A model generated the notes under the pieces. The model saw only the letters and a program-made list of their open reading frames with translations, was not told the origin of the DNA and searched no databases. From Gammaproteobacteria bacterium (GTDB lineage: Bacteria > Pseudomonadota > Gammaproteobacteria > Pseudomonadales > Porticoccaceae): a stretch of 64,000 bases of DNA. Shown here one piece after another: positions 9,051 to 19,239 of the stretch (position 1 is its first letter; each line of letters opens with the position of its first letter). Made by a program: the position numbers and the translations under genes. The stretch is taken from NCBI GenBank assembly GCA_003235325.1, contig QJWQ01000039.1, positions 1 through 64,000 of the forward strand, in the 5' to 3' direction.

Positions 9051-11633
9051 ATGACCATTGCCGCTGAAAACACCCAGCATACCCCGATGATGCAGCAGTA
9101 CTGGCGCATCAAGGCCGAGCACAAGGACCAGCTGGTGTTTTATCGGATGGGGGATTTCTACGAGCTGTTTTATGAGGACGCCAAAAAAGCGGCGCGGCTG
9201 CTGGACGTGACCCTGACCGCCCGGGGCAAGTCCGCCGGCAAACCGATACCCATGGCCGGGGTTCCCTACCACGCCGCGGAGAATTACCTGGCACGGCTGG
9301 TGCGACTCGGCGAGTCAGTGGCGATCTGCGAACAGATCGGCGACCCGGCCACCAGCAAGGGTCCGGTTGAGCGCCAGGTAGTACGGGTGGTCACTCCCGG
9401 CACCGTCAGCGACGAGGCGCTTCTCGATGCCGGCCGGGACAACCTTCTGGTGGCGGCCTGCCCGGGCCCCTCCGGCTACGGCATCGCCACGCTGGATATC
9501 GGCAGCGGTCGCTTCACGGTGCTGGAAACTGACACGGAGGACCGCCTGCTCGGGGAAATTCAGCGACTGGATCCGGCTGAACTGTTGCTCAGTGACAGCC
9601 AGCCCTGGCCCCGCTCACTGGAGAACCGGCCGGGCCTGCGACGGCGGCCCGAGTGGGAATACGACAACAAGACCGCCCGGCAAAAACTTGCGGAACAGTT
9701 TGGCACCCGGGACCTGGCCGGTTTCGGCTGTGAGCACCTGGGACCGGCCCTCGGCGCTGCGGGCTGCCTGCTGCAATACGCCCGGGAGACCCAGCGCACT
9801 GCCCTGCCCCATATCCAGGCCATCACCGTCGAGGCCCACGATCAGGCGGTGATAATGGATGCCGCGACCCAGAGAAATCTCGAAATCGTCACCAATCTGG
9901 GCGGCGGCGCCGAAAATACCCTGCTGTCGGTGATCGACAACAGTCGTACGGCCATGGGCGGCCGTCTTCTGCGGCGCTGGCTCAGCCGCCCGCTGCGGCA
10001 ATTGGCGCCATTGCTGGCCCGCCAGCAGGCGGTCAGCGGTCTGGGGGAAAATTTCTGGTTTGAACAGTTTGCCGACCCCCTGCGCACCATTGGCGATATG
10101 GAGCGAATCCTGGGGCGGGTCGCCCTGCGTTCCGCCCGTCCCCGGGACCTGAGCCGACTGCGGGATTCCCTGGCGGAACTGCCATCCCTGCACCTGTTGC
10201 TGTCGTCACTGACTGCACCAAAACTGGTCGAACTCGATGGCGCCATCAATGAATTCCCGGAGCTCGTCGATCTTCTGACCCGGGCGCTGGAGGACAATCC
10301 GCCAGTGGTAATTCGCGACGGCGGCGTCATCGCCAGCGGCTACGACAGCGAACTGGACGAACTGCGTTGCATCAGTAGCAACGCCGGAGATTACCTGCTG
10401 GGACTGGAGCAGCGGGAAAAGACCCGAACCGGAATATCCACTCTGAAGGTGGGCTACAACCGGGTCCATGGTTACTACATCGAGATTTCCCGGGGCCAGT
10501 CCAGCCAGGCGCCGGCAGATTTTATTCGGCGACAGACCCTGAAGAACGCCGAACGCTATATCACCCCGGAGCTGAAAAGCTTTGAAGACAAGGCTCTCAG
10601 CGCCAGGAGCCGGGCGCTGGCCCGGGAAAAAATGCTCTACGAAGAACTGCTTGACCGACTCAATGAGCACTTGCCAGCCCTTCAGACCAGCGCCGCCGCC
10701 ACGGCAGAACTGGATGTGCTGGTCAATCTGGCGGAGAGGGCCGACAGCCTGCAGTGGGTGCGGCCCGAGTTGACCGGGACTCGGGGAATCTGTATTCGCG
10801 GCGGCCGCCATCCGGTAGTCGAACAGGTGCTGGAGACCGCCTTTGTCGCCAACGACCTGACCCTGGACCCGGATCGCCGGATGCTGATCATCACCGGTCC
10901 CAATATGGGTGGCAAATCCACCTACATGCGTCAGAATGCGCTGATTGTGTTGCTGGCGCAAATCGGCAGTCCGGTGCCGGCCGCGTCTGCGCAAATCGGC
11001 CTGGTGGACCGGATTTTCACCCGCATCGGTTCTTCCGACGATCTTGCCAGCGGCCGTTCCACCTTTATGGTGGAAATGACCGAGACCGCCAACATCCTGC
11101 ACAATGCCACCGACAACAGCCTGGTGCTGATGGATGAGATCGGCCGGGGCACCAGCACCTTTGACGGCCTGTCCCTGGCATGGGCCTGCGCCGTCCACTT
11201 GGCGGAAAAGATTCGGGCCTTCACCCTGTTTGCCACCCACTACTTTGAATTGACTGCCCTCCCCGAGCGCATTCCTGAAGTCAGCAATGTTCATCTGGAT
11301 GCCAGCGAATACCGGGACGATATCGTTTTCCTGCACGCCGTCCAGGACGGTCCTGCCAGCCAGAGCCACGGCATTCAGGTGGCCAAACTGGCGGGCATTC
11401 CGGCGCCGGTGCTGGAACTAGCGCGCAGGGAACTTAAAACCCTGGAAGCGAACTCACAGGCTCCGAGAGTGTCCACCGGGGAAGCGAACACGCCTTTGCA
11501 GGCGGAACTGTTCAGCGATCCGGTAACAACGGCCCTGCAGGCCGCCCTCGACGAAATCGACCCTGACGCGCTGAGTCCCCGGGCCGCCCTGGACCTGGTA
11601 TTCAGGCTCAAGGAATTGTCAGGCCAGTCTTGA
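9051..11633 (+). CDS. mutS: DNA mismatch repair protein MutS
   Basis: MutS recognises mismatches and starts strand repair. The 860-residue protein has all domains: mismatch-binding domain I with the [11 protein letters not shown] motif (Phe-x-Glu stack), connector, core and clamp, and the ABC-type ATPase with Walker [11 protein letters not shown] near residue 615, followed by the signature region, [12 protein letters not shown] and ATHYFEL. A C-terminal tail of typical length ends [12 protein letters not shown]. The start ATG at 9051 lacks a strong ribosome site. The 226 bases upstream hold an 8-bp inverted repeat (8898-8905 and 8938-8945) of unknown role. Confidence 0.98.
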   Translation: MTIAAENTQHTPMMQQYWRIKAEHKDQLVFYRMGDFYELFYEDAKKAARLLDVTLTARGKSAGKPIPMAGVPYHAAENYLARLVRLGESVAICEQIGDPATSKGPVERQVVRVVTPGTVSDEALLDAGRDNLLVAACPGPSGYGIATLDIGSGRFTVLETDTEDRLLGEIQRLDPAELLLSDSQPWPRSLENRPGLRRRPEWEYDNKTARQKLAEQFGTRDLAGFGCEHLGPALGAAGCLLQYARETQRTALPHIQAITVEAHDQAVIMDAATQRNLEIVTNLGGGAENTLLSVIDNSRTAMGGRLLRRWLSRPLRQLAPLLARQQAVSGLGENFWFEQFADPLRTIGDMERILGRVALRSARPRDLSRLRDSLAELPSLHLLLSSLTAPKLVELDGAINEFPELVDLLTRALEDNPPVVIRDGGVIASGYDSELDELRCISSNAGDYLLGLEQREKTRTGISTLKVGYNRVHGYYIEISRGQSSQAPADFIRRQTLKNAERYITPELKSFEDKALSARSRALAREKMLYEELLDRLNEHLPALQTSAAATAELDVLVNLAERADSLQWVRPELTGTRGICIRGGRHPVVEQVLETAFVANDLTLDPDRRMLIITGPNMGGKSTYMRQNALIVLLAQIGSPVPAASAQIGLVDRIFTRIGSSDDLASGRSTFMVEMTETANILHNATDNSLVLMDEIGRGTSTFDGLSLAWACAVHLAEKIRAFTLFATHYFELTALPERIPEVSNVHLDASEYRDDIVFLHAVQDGPASQSHGIQVAKLAGIPAPVLELARRELKTLEANSQAPRVSTGEANTPLQAELFSDPVTTALQAALDEIDPDALSPRAALDLVFRLKELSGQS

Positions 11634-11660
11634 GATTGCGGCTGACTGGCTGTTTTTTTT
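11623..11660 (+). terminator. Rho-independent terminator of mutS
   Basis: A perfect 7-bp stem, GCCAGTC (11623-11629) with GACTGGC (11644-11650), encloses a 14-base loop and is followed by TG and eight T residues (11653-11660). It begins inside the last codons of mutS and includes its stop codon. Confidence 0.85.
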
Positions 11661-11670
11661 GCTCTATAAT
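11643..11670 (+). promoter_or_regulatory. Candidate sigma70 promoter of fdxA
   Basis: A perfect TATAAT lies at 11665-11670, 42 bases before the fdxA ATG and immediately after the mutS terminator. The best -35 match is weak (TGACTG, 11643-11648, 16-base spacing). The position after a terminator and before an isolated small gene supports it. Confidence 0.55.
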
Positions 11671-11711
11671 TCGCGGCCCTGATTTAGCTGAGACCCGGGA
11701 GGACCAAGCCC

Positions 11712-12035
11712 ATGACATTTGTGGTCGGTGAAAACTGTATCAAATGCAAATACACGGATTGCGTGGAAGTCTGCCCGGTGGACTGTTTTTACGAGGGCCC
11801 GAATTTTCTGGTGATTCATCCCGATGAGTGCATCGACTGTGCTCTCTGTGAACCGGAATGTCCGGCGGAGGCTATTTTTGCCGAGGATGAATTGCCCGAG
11901 GGTCAGGAAGTGTTCCTGGAATTGAACGCCGAGCTCGCCGATGTCTGGCCAAATATCACGGAGAAGAAAGAGCCCACCGCCGACGCCGAGGACTGGGACG
12001 GCAAGCCGGACAAATTGCAGTATCTGGAACGCTGA
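11712..12035 (+). CDS. fdxA: Seven-iron ferredoxin FdxA
   Basis: A 107-residue 7Fe-8S ferredoxin, an electron carrier of the cytosol. Cysteines of the 3Fe-4S and 4Fe-4S sites are in place: [18 protein letters not shown] in the first half and [12 protein letters not shown] in the second, followed by the characteristic long C-terminal segment with [10 protein letters not shown] and the closing [13 protein letters not shown] lies 8 bases before the ATG. It is flanked by its own promoter and terminator between mutS and rpoS, as in Pseudomonas. Confidence 0.97.
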   Translation: MTFVVGENCIKCKYTDCVEVCPVDCFYEGPNFLVIHPDECIDCALCEPECPAEAIFAEDELPEGQEVFLELNAELADVWPNITEKKEPTADAEDWDGKPDKLQYLER

Positions 12036-12093
12036 GACCAACGATCACCTGATAGCCGGCCAATCCCGGGAATGGGGATCCAAAAATAACAAG

Positions 12094-12117
12094 CGGTCTG
12101 CGAAGACCGTTTTTTTT
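12094..12117 (+). terminator. Rho-independent terminator of fdxA
   Basis: A 6-bp stem CGGTCT / AGACCG (12094-12099, 12104-12109) with a GCGA tetraloop is followed directly by eight T residues. It separates fdxA from the convergent rpoS, whose stop is at 12133. Confidence 0.93.
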
Positions 12118-12132
12118 CCTGAAAACAGTCGG

Positions 12133-13071
12133 TTACTGGTTGTTAAACAGGACTTCCCTGTTGATACCCTGGCGAACCATGATATCCCGCAGTCGCCGCA
12201 GGGCCTCCACCTGAATCTGGCGGACCCGCTCCCGGGTGAGCCCGATCTCCCGCCCGACCTGCTCCAGTGTGGCTACCTCATAGCCCATGAGACCGAAGCG
12301 ACGGGCCACAACTTCCCGCTGTTTGTCGGATAACTGCTCCAGCCAGGCGGCAATGGCGTGAGTCAGGTCGTCATCTTCCGCCAGCTCCTCGGGATCGCAG
12401 GGCTGCTCGTCGGCTATGGTCTCCACCAGCATTTTGCTGCCGTCCCGTGTGGCCGGCACATCCATGCTGGTCACACGCTCATTGAGCTCGAGCATGTGGG
12501 AAACCTCCGCTGAAGGCCGGTCCAGCAACCGGGCAATTTCATCAGCTGAGGGGTCGTGATCCATGGTCTGGGCCAGCTGTCGCGCGGCCCGGAGACAGGC
12601 GTTCAGCTGCTTGACGATATGAATCGGCAGGCGGATGGTTCGGGTCTGGTTCATCAGCGCCCTTTCCATGGTCTGCCGAATCCACCAGGTGGCGTAGGTG
12701 GAGAAACGAAAACCCAGTTCCGGATTGAATTTCTCGATGGCCCGCATCAGGCCGATATTGCCCTCTTCGATCAGGTCCAGCAACGCCAGGCCCCGGTTGA
12801 CATAGCGACGGCCGATCTTGACTACCAGCCGCAAATTGCTTTCGATCATCCGCTGCCGAGCAGCCTCATCACCCTGCTGCACTTTTCGCGCAAGCGTGAT
12901 TTCCTCTTCAGCCGTCAACAGAGAGGCATAGCCGATTTCCTTGAGATACAGACTCGCAGCATCAAAGATCTCGTCCCGCGACTCCCTGGGTATATCAGTA
13001 ATCTCGTCTTCTCCCTGCGGAGAGTCGTCCTGATCTTCCCCGTCATCAGACATATCCGAACCCGTGTGCAC
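12133..13071 (-). CDS. rpoS: Stationary-phase sigma factor RpoS
   Basis: RpoS directs RNA polymerase to general-stress and stationary-phase promoters. The 312-residue protein has region 1.2 ([21 protein letters not shown]), region 2 with [38 protein letters not shown] and [11 protein letters not shown], region 3 from [11 protein letters not shown], and region 4 ending with the helix-turn-helix [21 protein letters not shown]. The lack of a long region 1.1 and the neighbours nlpD and fdxA mark it as RpoS and not RpoD. The start is the ATG at 13071 or the ATG six codons in. Transcription may also start inside or before nlpD, as known for other species. Confidence 0.97.
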   Translation of the reverse strand: MHTGSDMSDDGEDQDDSPQGEDEITDIPRESRDEIFDAASLYLKEIGYASLLTAEEEITLARKVQQGDEAARQRMIESNLRLVVKIGRRYVNRGLALLDLIEEGNIGLMRAIEKFNPELGFRFSTYATWWIRQTMERALMNQTRTIRLPIHIVKQLNACLRAARQLAQTMDHDPSADEIARLLDRPSAEVSHMLELNERVTSMDVPATRDGSKMLVETIADEQPCDPEELAEDDDLTHAIAAWLEQLSDKQREVVARRFGLMGYEVATLEQVGREIGLTRERVRQIQVEALRRLRDIMVRQGINREVLFNNQ

Positions 13072-13137
13072 AATTATTTCATGATGTATTTCTGCCGGCG
13101 GTTACATTAACGCCTAAGCCGGCGGTATAGCAATGCC

Positions 13138-13923
13138 TTATTGTCTGGGCAGCAGGCGCGTGGGGTCTATGGGGCGACCATTCTGGCGGATTTCAAAATA
13201 GAGTCTGCCACGGTTCGGAGGTTCACTGCCAATTTCGGCTATTTTCTGGCCCCTGCCTACCACCATGCCCTCACGAATGAAAATCTTACGATTGTGGGCA
13301 TAGGCGCTGAGCAGGGTTTCGCTGTGCTTGATAATGATTAACAGGCCGTAACCGCGCAGGCCATCACCGGCGTAGACCACCACACCGGGGGCGGCGGCGA
13401 GCACTGATCCACCCGGGGTCGCGTGGATATTAAGACCCTTGAACACCCTGCTACTGTCATATTCACGCGTTACCCTGCCCTGCGCTGGCCACTGCCAGCT
13501 CAGGGGTCCGGCAGGCAGACTGACGGCGGGGCTTGCGGGCGACGGGGGCATCGTCCTTGGCACAGGAACCACCGACGCTGGCGCTGGAGTGGACCTGGAT
13601 CCAGGCTTGACTGACGGTGTGGCCTTGACCACCGGCGCAGCCCTGGTGGCAGGCGCCACCACTCTGGAAGTATCGAGGCTCAGCCGCTGGCCTGGCCTGA
13701 TGGTGTAAGGCGCGGAAATCCCGTTGGCGGACGCCAGCTTCACCACATCCAGCTGGTAGCGCCAGGCAATGGAGTAAAGCGTATCACCACGGGAAACCAG
13801 GTGGTACATGATACGTTGGGATGGTGGTGGTCTCAGGTCCTGCACGGGAGCCGGAGGTGGCGTCTGGCAGCCACTGACCAGCAGGATCAGCAACAGAGGA
13901 CGGAACCCTGACCAGATCGGCAA
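13138..13923 (-). CDS. nlpD: NlpD-type LysM/degenerate M23 lipoprotein (amidase activator)
   Basis: A 261-residue outer-membrane lipoprotein with lipobox LVSGC (Cys near residue 19), a LysM domain (about residues 40-82, HLVSRGDTLYSIAWRYQ), a Pro/Ala/Val-rich linker and a C-terminal M23 domain. The zinc ligands are lost: FKGLNIHA replaces HxxxD and RLYFEIR replaces HxH, as in NlpD and EnvC, which activate cell-wall amidases instead of cutting peptidoglycan themselves. The start is a TTG at 13923 with GAGGGG 5 bases upstream; no ATG is available. It lies just upstream of rpoS. Confidence 0.93.
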   Translation of the reverse strand: MPIWSGFRPLLLILLVSGCQTPPPAPVQDLRPPPSQRIMYHLVSRGDTLYSIAWRYQLDVVKLASANGISAPYTIRPGQRLSLDTSRVVAPATRAAPVVKATPSVKPGSRSTPAPASVVPVPRTMPPSPASPAVSLPAGPLSWQWPAQGRVTREYDSSRVFKGLNIHATPGGSVLAAAPGVVVYAGDGLRGYGLLIIIKHSETLLSAYAHNRKIFIREGMVVGRGQKIAEIGSEPPNRGRLYFEIRQNGRPIDPTRLLPRQ

Positions 13924-13949
13924 ACTATCCCCTCAACAATCTGTCCCCC

Positions 13950-14882
13950 TCAGAAGGGGTCCCGGCGCCCACCGAGGTATTCAAGTGCCAGCACCAGCAC
14001 CAGCCCGGTAATCATCAACAGAATACAGGCAAGGACGCTGGGGTCGCCCACGGATTGGGCATAACTTGCCGGCCAGAGCAATTCCCGGGTAATGACCACA
14101 GTATTGCCGTGGGCATCGAGCAGGGTTTCCAGGGGGCGTTTCCAGGGCCAGACAATCAGCAGAGATCCCACCAGAAAGCCGGTAAGTAGAGACAGGGTAT
14201 TGCTGCGCTGATGATGCAACAACCAGGACAGCAAACGGGAAAACAGGAGCAAACCGATCAGCGCGCCAACAGCGAAGGTGCCCAGCACCACGAAATCCAG
14301 ACGAGTAACTGCTCCGATAATGACTGAATACATGCCAATCAAAAGCAAAATAAAACTCCCTGAAATGCCCGGCAAGATCATTGCGCAAATTGCCAGCATC
14401 CCGGAGAAGAATACCGCGGCCAGCGATGCACCAACCTGTAGCGGTGGCGACAGGGCCGTGGCGACGGCCAACAGGGTTCCAATAACCAGTGACAGCCACT
14501 GCGGCCAGTCCCAACGGGGCAACTGTCGGCTGACATAGAAAATCGAGGCGACTATCAGGCCAAAAAACAGGGACCAGATCAGCAGCGGGTGGTGGTCAAG
14601 GGAATAGCTCACCAGCCGGGCCAGGGTAAATATACTGCACAGTATGCCGGCCACCAGAACCAGCAGAAAGGTGCCATTGATGGCTTGCCAGAACGCCCGG
14701 GGACCCCGGGTGAATAACGTCTGCACCGATTGGAAATTGATTGATTTAATGGAATCGAGCAATTCGACATAGATGCCGCTGATAAAGGCAATAGTGCCGC
14801 CCGAAACACCGGGAACCACGTCCGCGGCGCCCATCATCAGGCCCTTTACGAATAGCAATGAATAACCGCCAATTGTCCGCAT
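13950..14882 (-). CDS. DUF368 membrane protein, PopT-type undecaprenyl-phosphate translocase family
   Basis: A 310-residue membrane protein with about eight to ten hydrophobic segments and the DUF368 hallmark GAADVVPGVSGGTIAF near the N-terminus, echoed later by ILPGISGSFILL. Members of this family (PopT) have been shown to return undecaprenyl phosphate across the inner membrane for reuse in cell-wall synthesis. Transport here is inferred from family membership. The gene lies between pcm and nlpD, and the isoprenoid and uppS genes that make this carrier are elsewhere in the window. Confidence 0.88.
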   Translation of the reverse strand: MRTIGGYSLLFVKGLMMGAADVVPGVSGGTIAFISGIYVELLDSIKSINFQSVQTLFTRGPRAFWQAINGTFLLVLVAGILCSIFTLARLVSYSLDHHPLLIWSLFFGLIVASIFYVSRQLPRWDWPQWLSLVIGTLLAVATALSPPLQVGASLAAVFFSGMLAICAMILPGISGSFILLLIGMYSVIIGAVTRLDFVVLGTFAVGALIGLLLFSRLLSWLLHHQRSNTLSLLTGFLVGSLLIVWPWKRPLETLLDAHGNTVVITRELLWPASYAQSVGDPSVLACILLMITGLVLVLALEYLGGRRDPF

Positions 14883-14947
14883 TTCACTTCAGCCCCTTGA
14901 TTTGTTCACCGTTGCAGCGCTGCCAAACAAGCCCTTGCGCGGCCGAT

Positions 14948-15589
14948 TCAGCGGACTATACCGCCAAGCAGGGGAACAAATCGCACCCGTTCCAGCACTT
15001 CTTCCTCGAAGTTTTTACTCTCTCCCTGGCGAACAATCAGCCGCAGTTCCTGGCGGCCATCCGCTCCCACCGGGATGATGAGCAAGCCATCCGGGGCCAG
15101 CTGGTGCAGCAGTTCTTCCGGCACGGACTCCGGAGCAGCGGTGCCGATAATGGCATCGTAGGGAGCGTACCGTTCCCAGCCGATACCACCGTCCGAATGG
15201 CCGCAGGTGATGTTGCGCATTTTTAGCCGACGAAACCGTTCCTTCGCCTTGTCCAGGAGGGCTTTGATACGCTCGACGGTATAGACCTGATCCACCAGTT
15301 GAGCCAGCACCGCTGTCTGATAGCCGGAACCGGTGCCGATTTCCAGTACTTTCCTGCGCGCCCCCCGGGAAAGTACCATCTCGGTCATCAGGGCGACAAT
15401 GTAAGGCTGGGAAATGGTCTGTCCATAGCCGATTGGCAGGGACGTATCCTCGTAAGCACGGTGGGCAAGGGCTTCGTCAAGAAATATGTGCCGGGGCGTT
15501 GTGCGAATCACGTCCAGCACTCTTTGGCTGGTGATCCCCTGGTCCTTTAGGCGTTGCACAAGGCGCTCTCTGGTACGCTGCGAAGTCAT
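14948..15589 (-). CDS. pcm: Protein-L-isoaspartate O-methyltransferase
   Basis: Pcm methylates isoaspartyl residues in aged proteins using S-adenosylmethionine, beginning their repair. The 213-residue protein has the SAM motif [16 protein letters not shown], the substrate motif [15 protein letters not shown] and the later [14 protein letters not shown] start at the ATG at 15589 because [10 protein letters not shown] is the conserved Pseudomonas-type N-terminus; a GTG at 15619 in the same frame has a better purine stretch upstream and would add 10 residues. Its usual partner surE is not next to it. Confidence 0.95.
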   Translation of the reverse strand: MTSQRTRERLVQRLKDQGITSQRVLDVIRTTPRHIFLDEALAHRAYEDTSLPIGYGQTISQPYIVALMTEMVLSRGARRKVLEIGTGSGYQTAVLAQLVDQVYTVERIKALLDKAKERFRRLKMRNITCGHSDGGIGWERYAPYDAIIGTAAPESVPEELLHQLAPDGLLIIPVGADGRQELRLIVRQGESKNFEEEVLERVRFVPLLGGIVR

Positions 15590-15648
15590 GCCGACGCCGC
15601 CCAGATCAATGGAATTCACCCCTGCGCCCCCTCGATAAAAAAACGCAA

Positions 15649-16641
15649 CTATAGCACAGCGCTACGGTTATTCAGGAGGGCGATCTCCCGCAGCAACACG
15701 GTGGCAAAAGTACCTGTCGGCAATAGAAAGTCCAACTGCAGATCCGAATCGAACCATTGCCACTGAAACCCTTCTGGCAAGAGCACCAGCGGTCTTCTCT
15801 CCTGTTGCAGGCCACTGTGCTCCAGCCCCTGGCACCAGGACTGCCAGGGAAACAACACCCTGCTTTCCAGCGCCGCTACCGCCGGGACTGTTCCCGATCG
15901 TCCACGCCCCCAAAGCGGCCCTTCGGGGACGGCTTCGCCTTCCAGCGGAGTGCGCCACTGGTCGGTACGGACCCGCTCGGCCAGGACCAGGTTAAACATC
16001 CAGGCCCGTGCCGCCGAAAGGTACAGCCCACCCCGCTGGCCTCTGAATCTCGGCCGGTCGCGGCTCAGGATTCGGGCGGCCTCTCGCAGATTTCCCCCTT
16101 CGCGACCAAATCGCTGCTCGCCGAAATAATTGGGCACTCCCCGAGCCCCCAGTGAAAGCAGTCGTTGCTCAAGAGCCTCGCGATTACCGGTCAGGTGGCG
16201 CAAACGAATAGAGAAGTGATTGGCCCGGTGTTGACCCCGCCTCAATTTCCTGCCGTGCCAGCTTTGCTGCAGGTATTGACAACCTTCGATTTTGGGCAAG
16301 TTTGGTAACTGTTCATTGCCGGACAACCGGGGCAAATGCACGCTGAACCATTGGGTTGTTATTGCCCAGCGGTCCTTCAGACCGCAAAAGCCGATGGCCA
16401 TCTCTTCGGTGCCGAAAGCCTCTGTCAGGCATTTTGCGACCCAGCGGCTATTCTGGCCCTCCTTGCGGATCAGCAGGCAGAGGTGTTCCCCCTCGCCGCT
16501 GAAGGGGATATCCATCACTTCCTGCACGCAAAAATCCGAACAACAGGTTCGAAAATCAGCCTGCCACCGAGCCTTGTCCAGACTGAGGGGAAAATCCAGA
16601 GAGAAATCAGTCGATTGCAGCTGACCCTGACTTGTTAACAC
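15649..16641 (-). CDS. truD: tRNA pseudouridine(13) synthase TruD
   Basis: TruD makes pseudouridine 13 in tRNA-Glu. The 330-residue protein has [26 protein letters not shown], the catalytic motif [17 protein letters not shown] (Asp in KDR), the ANHFSIRLR strand and [18 protein letters not shown]. The start is a GTG at 16641; no ATG occurs before the conserved region. It is transcribed towards pcm and away from the retropepsin cassette. Confidence 0.95.
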   Translation of the reverse strand: MLTSQGQLQSTDFSLDFPLSLDKARWQADFRTCCSDFCVQEVMDIPFSGEGEHLCLLIRKEGQNSRWVAKCLTEAFGTEEMAIGFCGLKDRWAITTQWFSVHLPRLSGNEQLPNLPKIEGCQYLQQSWHGRKLRRGQHRANHFSIRLRHLTGNREALEQRLLSLGARGVPNYFGEQRFGREGGNLREAARILSRDRPRFRGQRGGLYLSAARAWMFNLVLAERVRTDQWRTPLEGEAVPEGPLWGRGRSGTVPAVAALESRVLFPWQSWCQGLEHSGLQQERRPLVLLPEGFQWQWFDSDLQLDFLLPTGTFATVLLREIALLNNRSAVL

Positions 16642-16844
16642 CTGTACTATCCCGTTTAACCTGAATTTCGTTTATTGAGGGCCACGGTTGTCTTTGCCGG
16701 CCAGCATAAACTCGAGGTCAAGCCCTGCCTCAGACATCGATAATCCCTTATCTGAATAGCTCTGCAAGCCAAGCGCGCTTCGAAACTGACAATAAAACCG
16801 GTTTGCAAGGGCAATGTAAAAGCCACACCGGTTCTCAGTAGGCT

Positions 16845-16872
16845 TTGCATCGTCGATGTTAACCTTTATGAT
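16845..16872 (+). promoter_or_regulatory. Candidate promoter of the retropepsin/7TM/ATP-grasp cassette
   Basis: TTGCAT (16845-16850) and TATGAT (16867-16872) are spaced by 16 bases and lie 31 bases before the ATG of the first cassette gene. The flanking 16642-16903 interval has no gene and is more AT-rich than its surroundings. Confidence 0.5.
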
Positions 16873-16903
16873 TGATGGATAATATAACAGTCGATCAAAT
16901 CAA

Positions 16904-17659
16904 ATGACTTTGACGGGATACAGTTCCTCCAACTCTCTGCAATTCCCAAGAAAACTGGCGACAATTGCCATTTTCGGCATAGCCGTCGCCATGGTTTCCG
17001 GTTGTGAGTCGCTGCTGGTTCCTGCCGAGAAGGCAACATCCGGCGAAGCTGTGTCGGTAACTGAACCGGAACCGGTCGCTGCCGAGGCACCGGTCGACAC
17101 CCTGCCAGTTCCTGCACCACCAACCGAACCACCGCCAACGCCAACGGTAGCGGTGGAACCGGCACCACCGAAACCTGTGGTGCAAAAACCTCTAGTTTGC
17201 CCGGCCCCTAAACCCTGCCCCAAATGTCCGGCGGCCATTCTCAGCGACAAGGTTGTCTTTGGTCAGTTAGAGGATGTTACGGTTTCACCACCCGGTTTTG
17301 TCTACCAGGCCAGGATTGATACCGGCGCAGAAGGCACTTCCGTTCACGCCACCGAAATTGTCAAGTTCGAGCGCGATGGCGAACGCTGGGTTCGATTCAA
17401 CTTAATTCATCCCAAAACCGGAGAGCCCCAGATGCTGGAAAGGGAGGTCTCTCGAAGGGTAAAGGTAAAGCAGGTGGAGTTGGAAGGTTTCGAACGGCGT
17501 CTGGTAGTGATTTTGGATTTGACTATTGGCACCGTCAGTCAGCAAACAGAAGTGTCACTGGTCGATCGCTCCGACATGGAGTACCCTGTGTTGATAGGTC
17601 GTAATTTCCTGCAAAATCAGGCAATTGTCGATGTCAATCAGGAATTTATAGCCAAATAA
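16904..17659 (+). CDS. Retropepsin-like lipoprotein (RimB / PF05618 putative zinc protease family)
   Basis: A 251-residue protein with a short signal sequence ending in lipobox VSGC (Cys near residue 34), a Pro/Val/Glu-rich linker, a CPAPKPCPKCP segment and a C-terminal retropepsin-like domain (about residues 115-250). The catalytic loop is ARIDTGAEGTSVHA, and the closing YPVLIGRNFLQNQAIVDV is typical of the family once annotated as ATP-dependent zinc protease. RimB of Pseudomonas, from the same family, trims glutamate from ribosomal protein S6. This copy is predicted to be membrane-anchored outside the cytoplasm, so its substrate must differ. It leads a three-gene operon. Confidence 0.86.
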   Translation: MTLTGYSSSNSLQFPRKLATIAIFGIAVAMVSGCESLLVPAEKATSGEAVSVTEPEPVAAEAPVDTLPVPAPPTEPPPTPTVAVEPAPPKPVVQKPLVCPAPKPCPKCPAAILSDKVVFGQLEDVTVSPPGFVYQARIDTGAEGTSVHATEIVKFERDGERWVRFNLIHPKTGEPQMLEREVSRRVKVKQVELEGFERRLVVILDLTIGTVSQQTEVSLVDRSDMEYPVLIGRNFLQNQAIVDVNQEFIAK

Positions 17660-17701
17660 TTCATAGCTTGAAGACCCAATCGGGTATGGCAGGTTCTCAC
17701 T

Positions 17702-19225
17702 ATGTCGCCAAAAGGTCAGGTTTACCTTTTCGCCACCCTTTTCATTCTGACCGGCATAGGCCTGATGATTTACAAGGCCACAGTGTTGCATTTTCCCCTG
17801 TGGCCGGACACCGATAGAAAGGTCTGGAGTATCGAGGCAAAACTTACCTTTGATGGTGTTGGCGACCCGGTGAAAGTCGACCTGGCGCTGCCCGAGGCCC
17901 AGGACCGCTATACCATACTCGATGAAATTTTTGCCTCATCGGGTTACGGGTTTTCGATGGAAACCGAAAACCAGCGGCGGGCAGTCTGGACTCGAAGGGA
18001 TGTTCAGGGCCAGCAGACTCTGTACTACAAATTGCAGATTGCTGATCGTCCGGACAGGGATGCCGGCGCCAGCAAACCGGACTTTTCAACCGAGGTGCGC
18101 CCGCCCGTCTGGACCGATGTCGAGAAAGCCGCGGCCACGGGATTGATCCAGTTGGCCCGCCCCCTGTCCTCGGATAATCGCAGTTTCACCCTGCAGATCC
18201 TCAAATTACTCAACGACCGTACCGGCTCCCAGGACGCCAACCTGCTGTTCGAGACCAGCAAAGGTAAATCCAGGGCGGATCTGGCACTGAAATTACTGGC
18301 GGAAGCAGGTATTCCCGCCCAGATGGTTCGGGGCATTCGCCTGGAAAACCGTCTCTACAATCAAAACCCGGTGGAAATTATTGAAATCTATCAGGATGGT
18401 AACTGGTACATCTACGATCCCCACACAGCGACCGCGGGTCTGCCGGAAAATTTCTTCATGTGGCAACAGGGAGGCCGGTCCCTGCTGGAGATCATCGGCG
18501 GCACCAATTCCAAAGTTCGATTTTCGGTTCTCGGCAATGACATACCGGCTAAGACCGTGGCTCTGAGGGAAGCCCGCACGGAAGCCGTGGCACTGGTTGA
18601 CTTCAATATTTACAGCCTGCCCATCGACAAACAAAATGTGTTCAAGATGCTGTTGCTGGTGCCGATCGGCGCCCTGGTCGTGGTGATTTTTCGAGTGCTG
18701 GTAGGTCTGAAGACCTCGGGAACCTTTATGCCGGTACTGATCGCACTGGCGTTTATCCAGACCACCCTCGCCGCCGGCATCATGATCCTGGTGACCCTGG
18801 TCGCCGCCGGGCTCTGGATACGTTCCTATCTCAGCAAACTGGACCTGCTGATGGCATCCAGGTTGGCTGCCGTGTTGATAACGGTGGTCATGTTGATGGC
18901 ATTGTTCAGTGTCCTCAGTTACAAACTGGGACTGGACCAGGTACTGACCATCACTTTCTTTCCCATGATTATTATTGCCTGGACCATTGAGCGTATGTCG
19001 ATCACCTGGGAGGAAGAGGGTCCCAAGGAAGTATTGAGGCAAGGCAGTGGCAGCCTGCTGGTCGCCGTGGTCGCCTATCTCTGTATGAGCAATCGCCTGA
19101 TCGAGCACCTCACCTACAATTTCCCTGAAGTGTTACTGGTGGAATTCGGCATTATTCTTATCCTCGGACAGTACACCGGCTATCGGCTTAGCGAGTTACG
19201 GCGATTCAGGTTCATGGTGGAATAG
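17702..19225 (+). CDS. Inactive transglutaminase fused to seven-helix membrane domain
   Basis: A 507-residue protein with an N-terminal membrane anchor (about residues 5-28), an extracytoplasmic transglutaminase-like region (about 120-260, ending near WYIYDPHTATAGLPENFFMW) and a C-terminal block of about seven hydrophobic helices (from about 310 to 500). Family members are described as catalytically inactive transglutaminase folds fused to a 7TM module; the usual Cys-His-Asp triad is not evident here. It follows the retropepsin gene by 42 bases and precedes the ATP-grasp gene by 14 bases. These three families are known to co-occur. Role unknown; it may bind or present a peptide across the membrane. 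Confidence 0.86.
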   Translation: MSPKGQVYLFATLFILTGIGLMIYKATVLHFPLWPDTDRKVWSIEAKLTFDGVGDPVKVDLALPEAQDRYTILDEIFASSGYGFSMETENQRRAVWTRRDVQGQQTLYYKLQIADRPDRDAGASKPDFSTEVRPPVWTDVEKAAATGLIQLARPLSSDNRSFTLQILKLLNDRTGSQDANLLFETSKGKSRADLALKLLAEAGIPAQMVRGIRLENRLYNQNPVEIIEIYQDGNWYIYDPHTATAGLPENFFMWQQGGRSLLEIIGGTNSKVRFSVLGNDIPAKTVALREARTEAVALVDFNIYSLPIDKQNVFKMLLLVPIGALVVVIFRVLVGLKTSGTFMPVLIALAFIQTTLAAGIMILVTLVAAGLWIRSYLSKLDLLMASRLAAVLITVVMLMALFSVLSYKLGLDQVLTITFFPMIIIAWTIERMSITWEEEGPKEVLRQGSGSLLVAVVAYLCMSNRLIEHLTYNFPEVLLVEFGIILILGQYTGYRLSELRRFRFMVE

Positions 19226-19239
19226 CCAGGAAGCACCTT

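Noticed and set aside
10206-11369. 387-codon open frame antisense to mutS
   Set aside because: It mirrors the codon structure of mutS in this GC-rich DNA and has no recognisable motif or ribosome site.
13138-13923. NlpD as an active M23 peptidase
   Set aside because: Both zinc motifs are degenerate, which matches the known non-enzymatic amidase activators.
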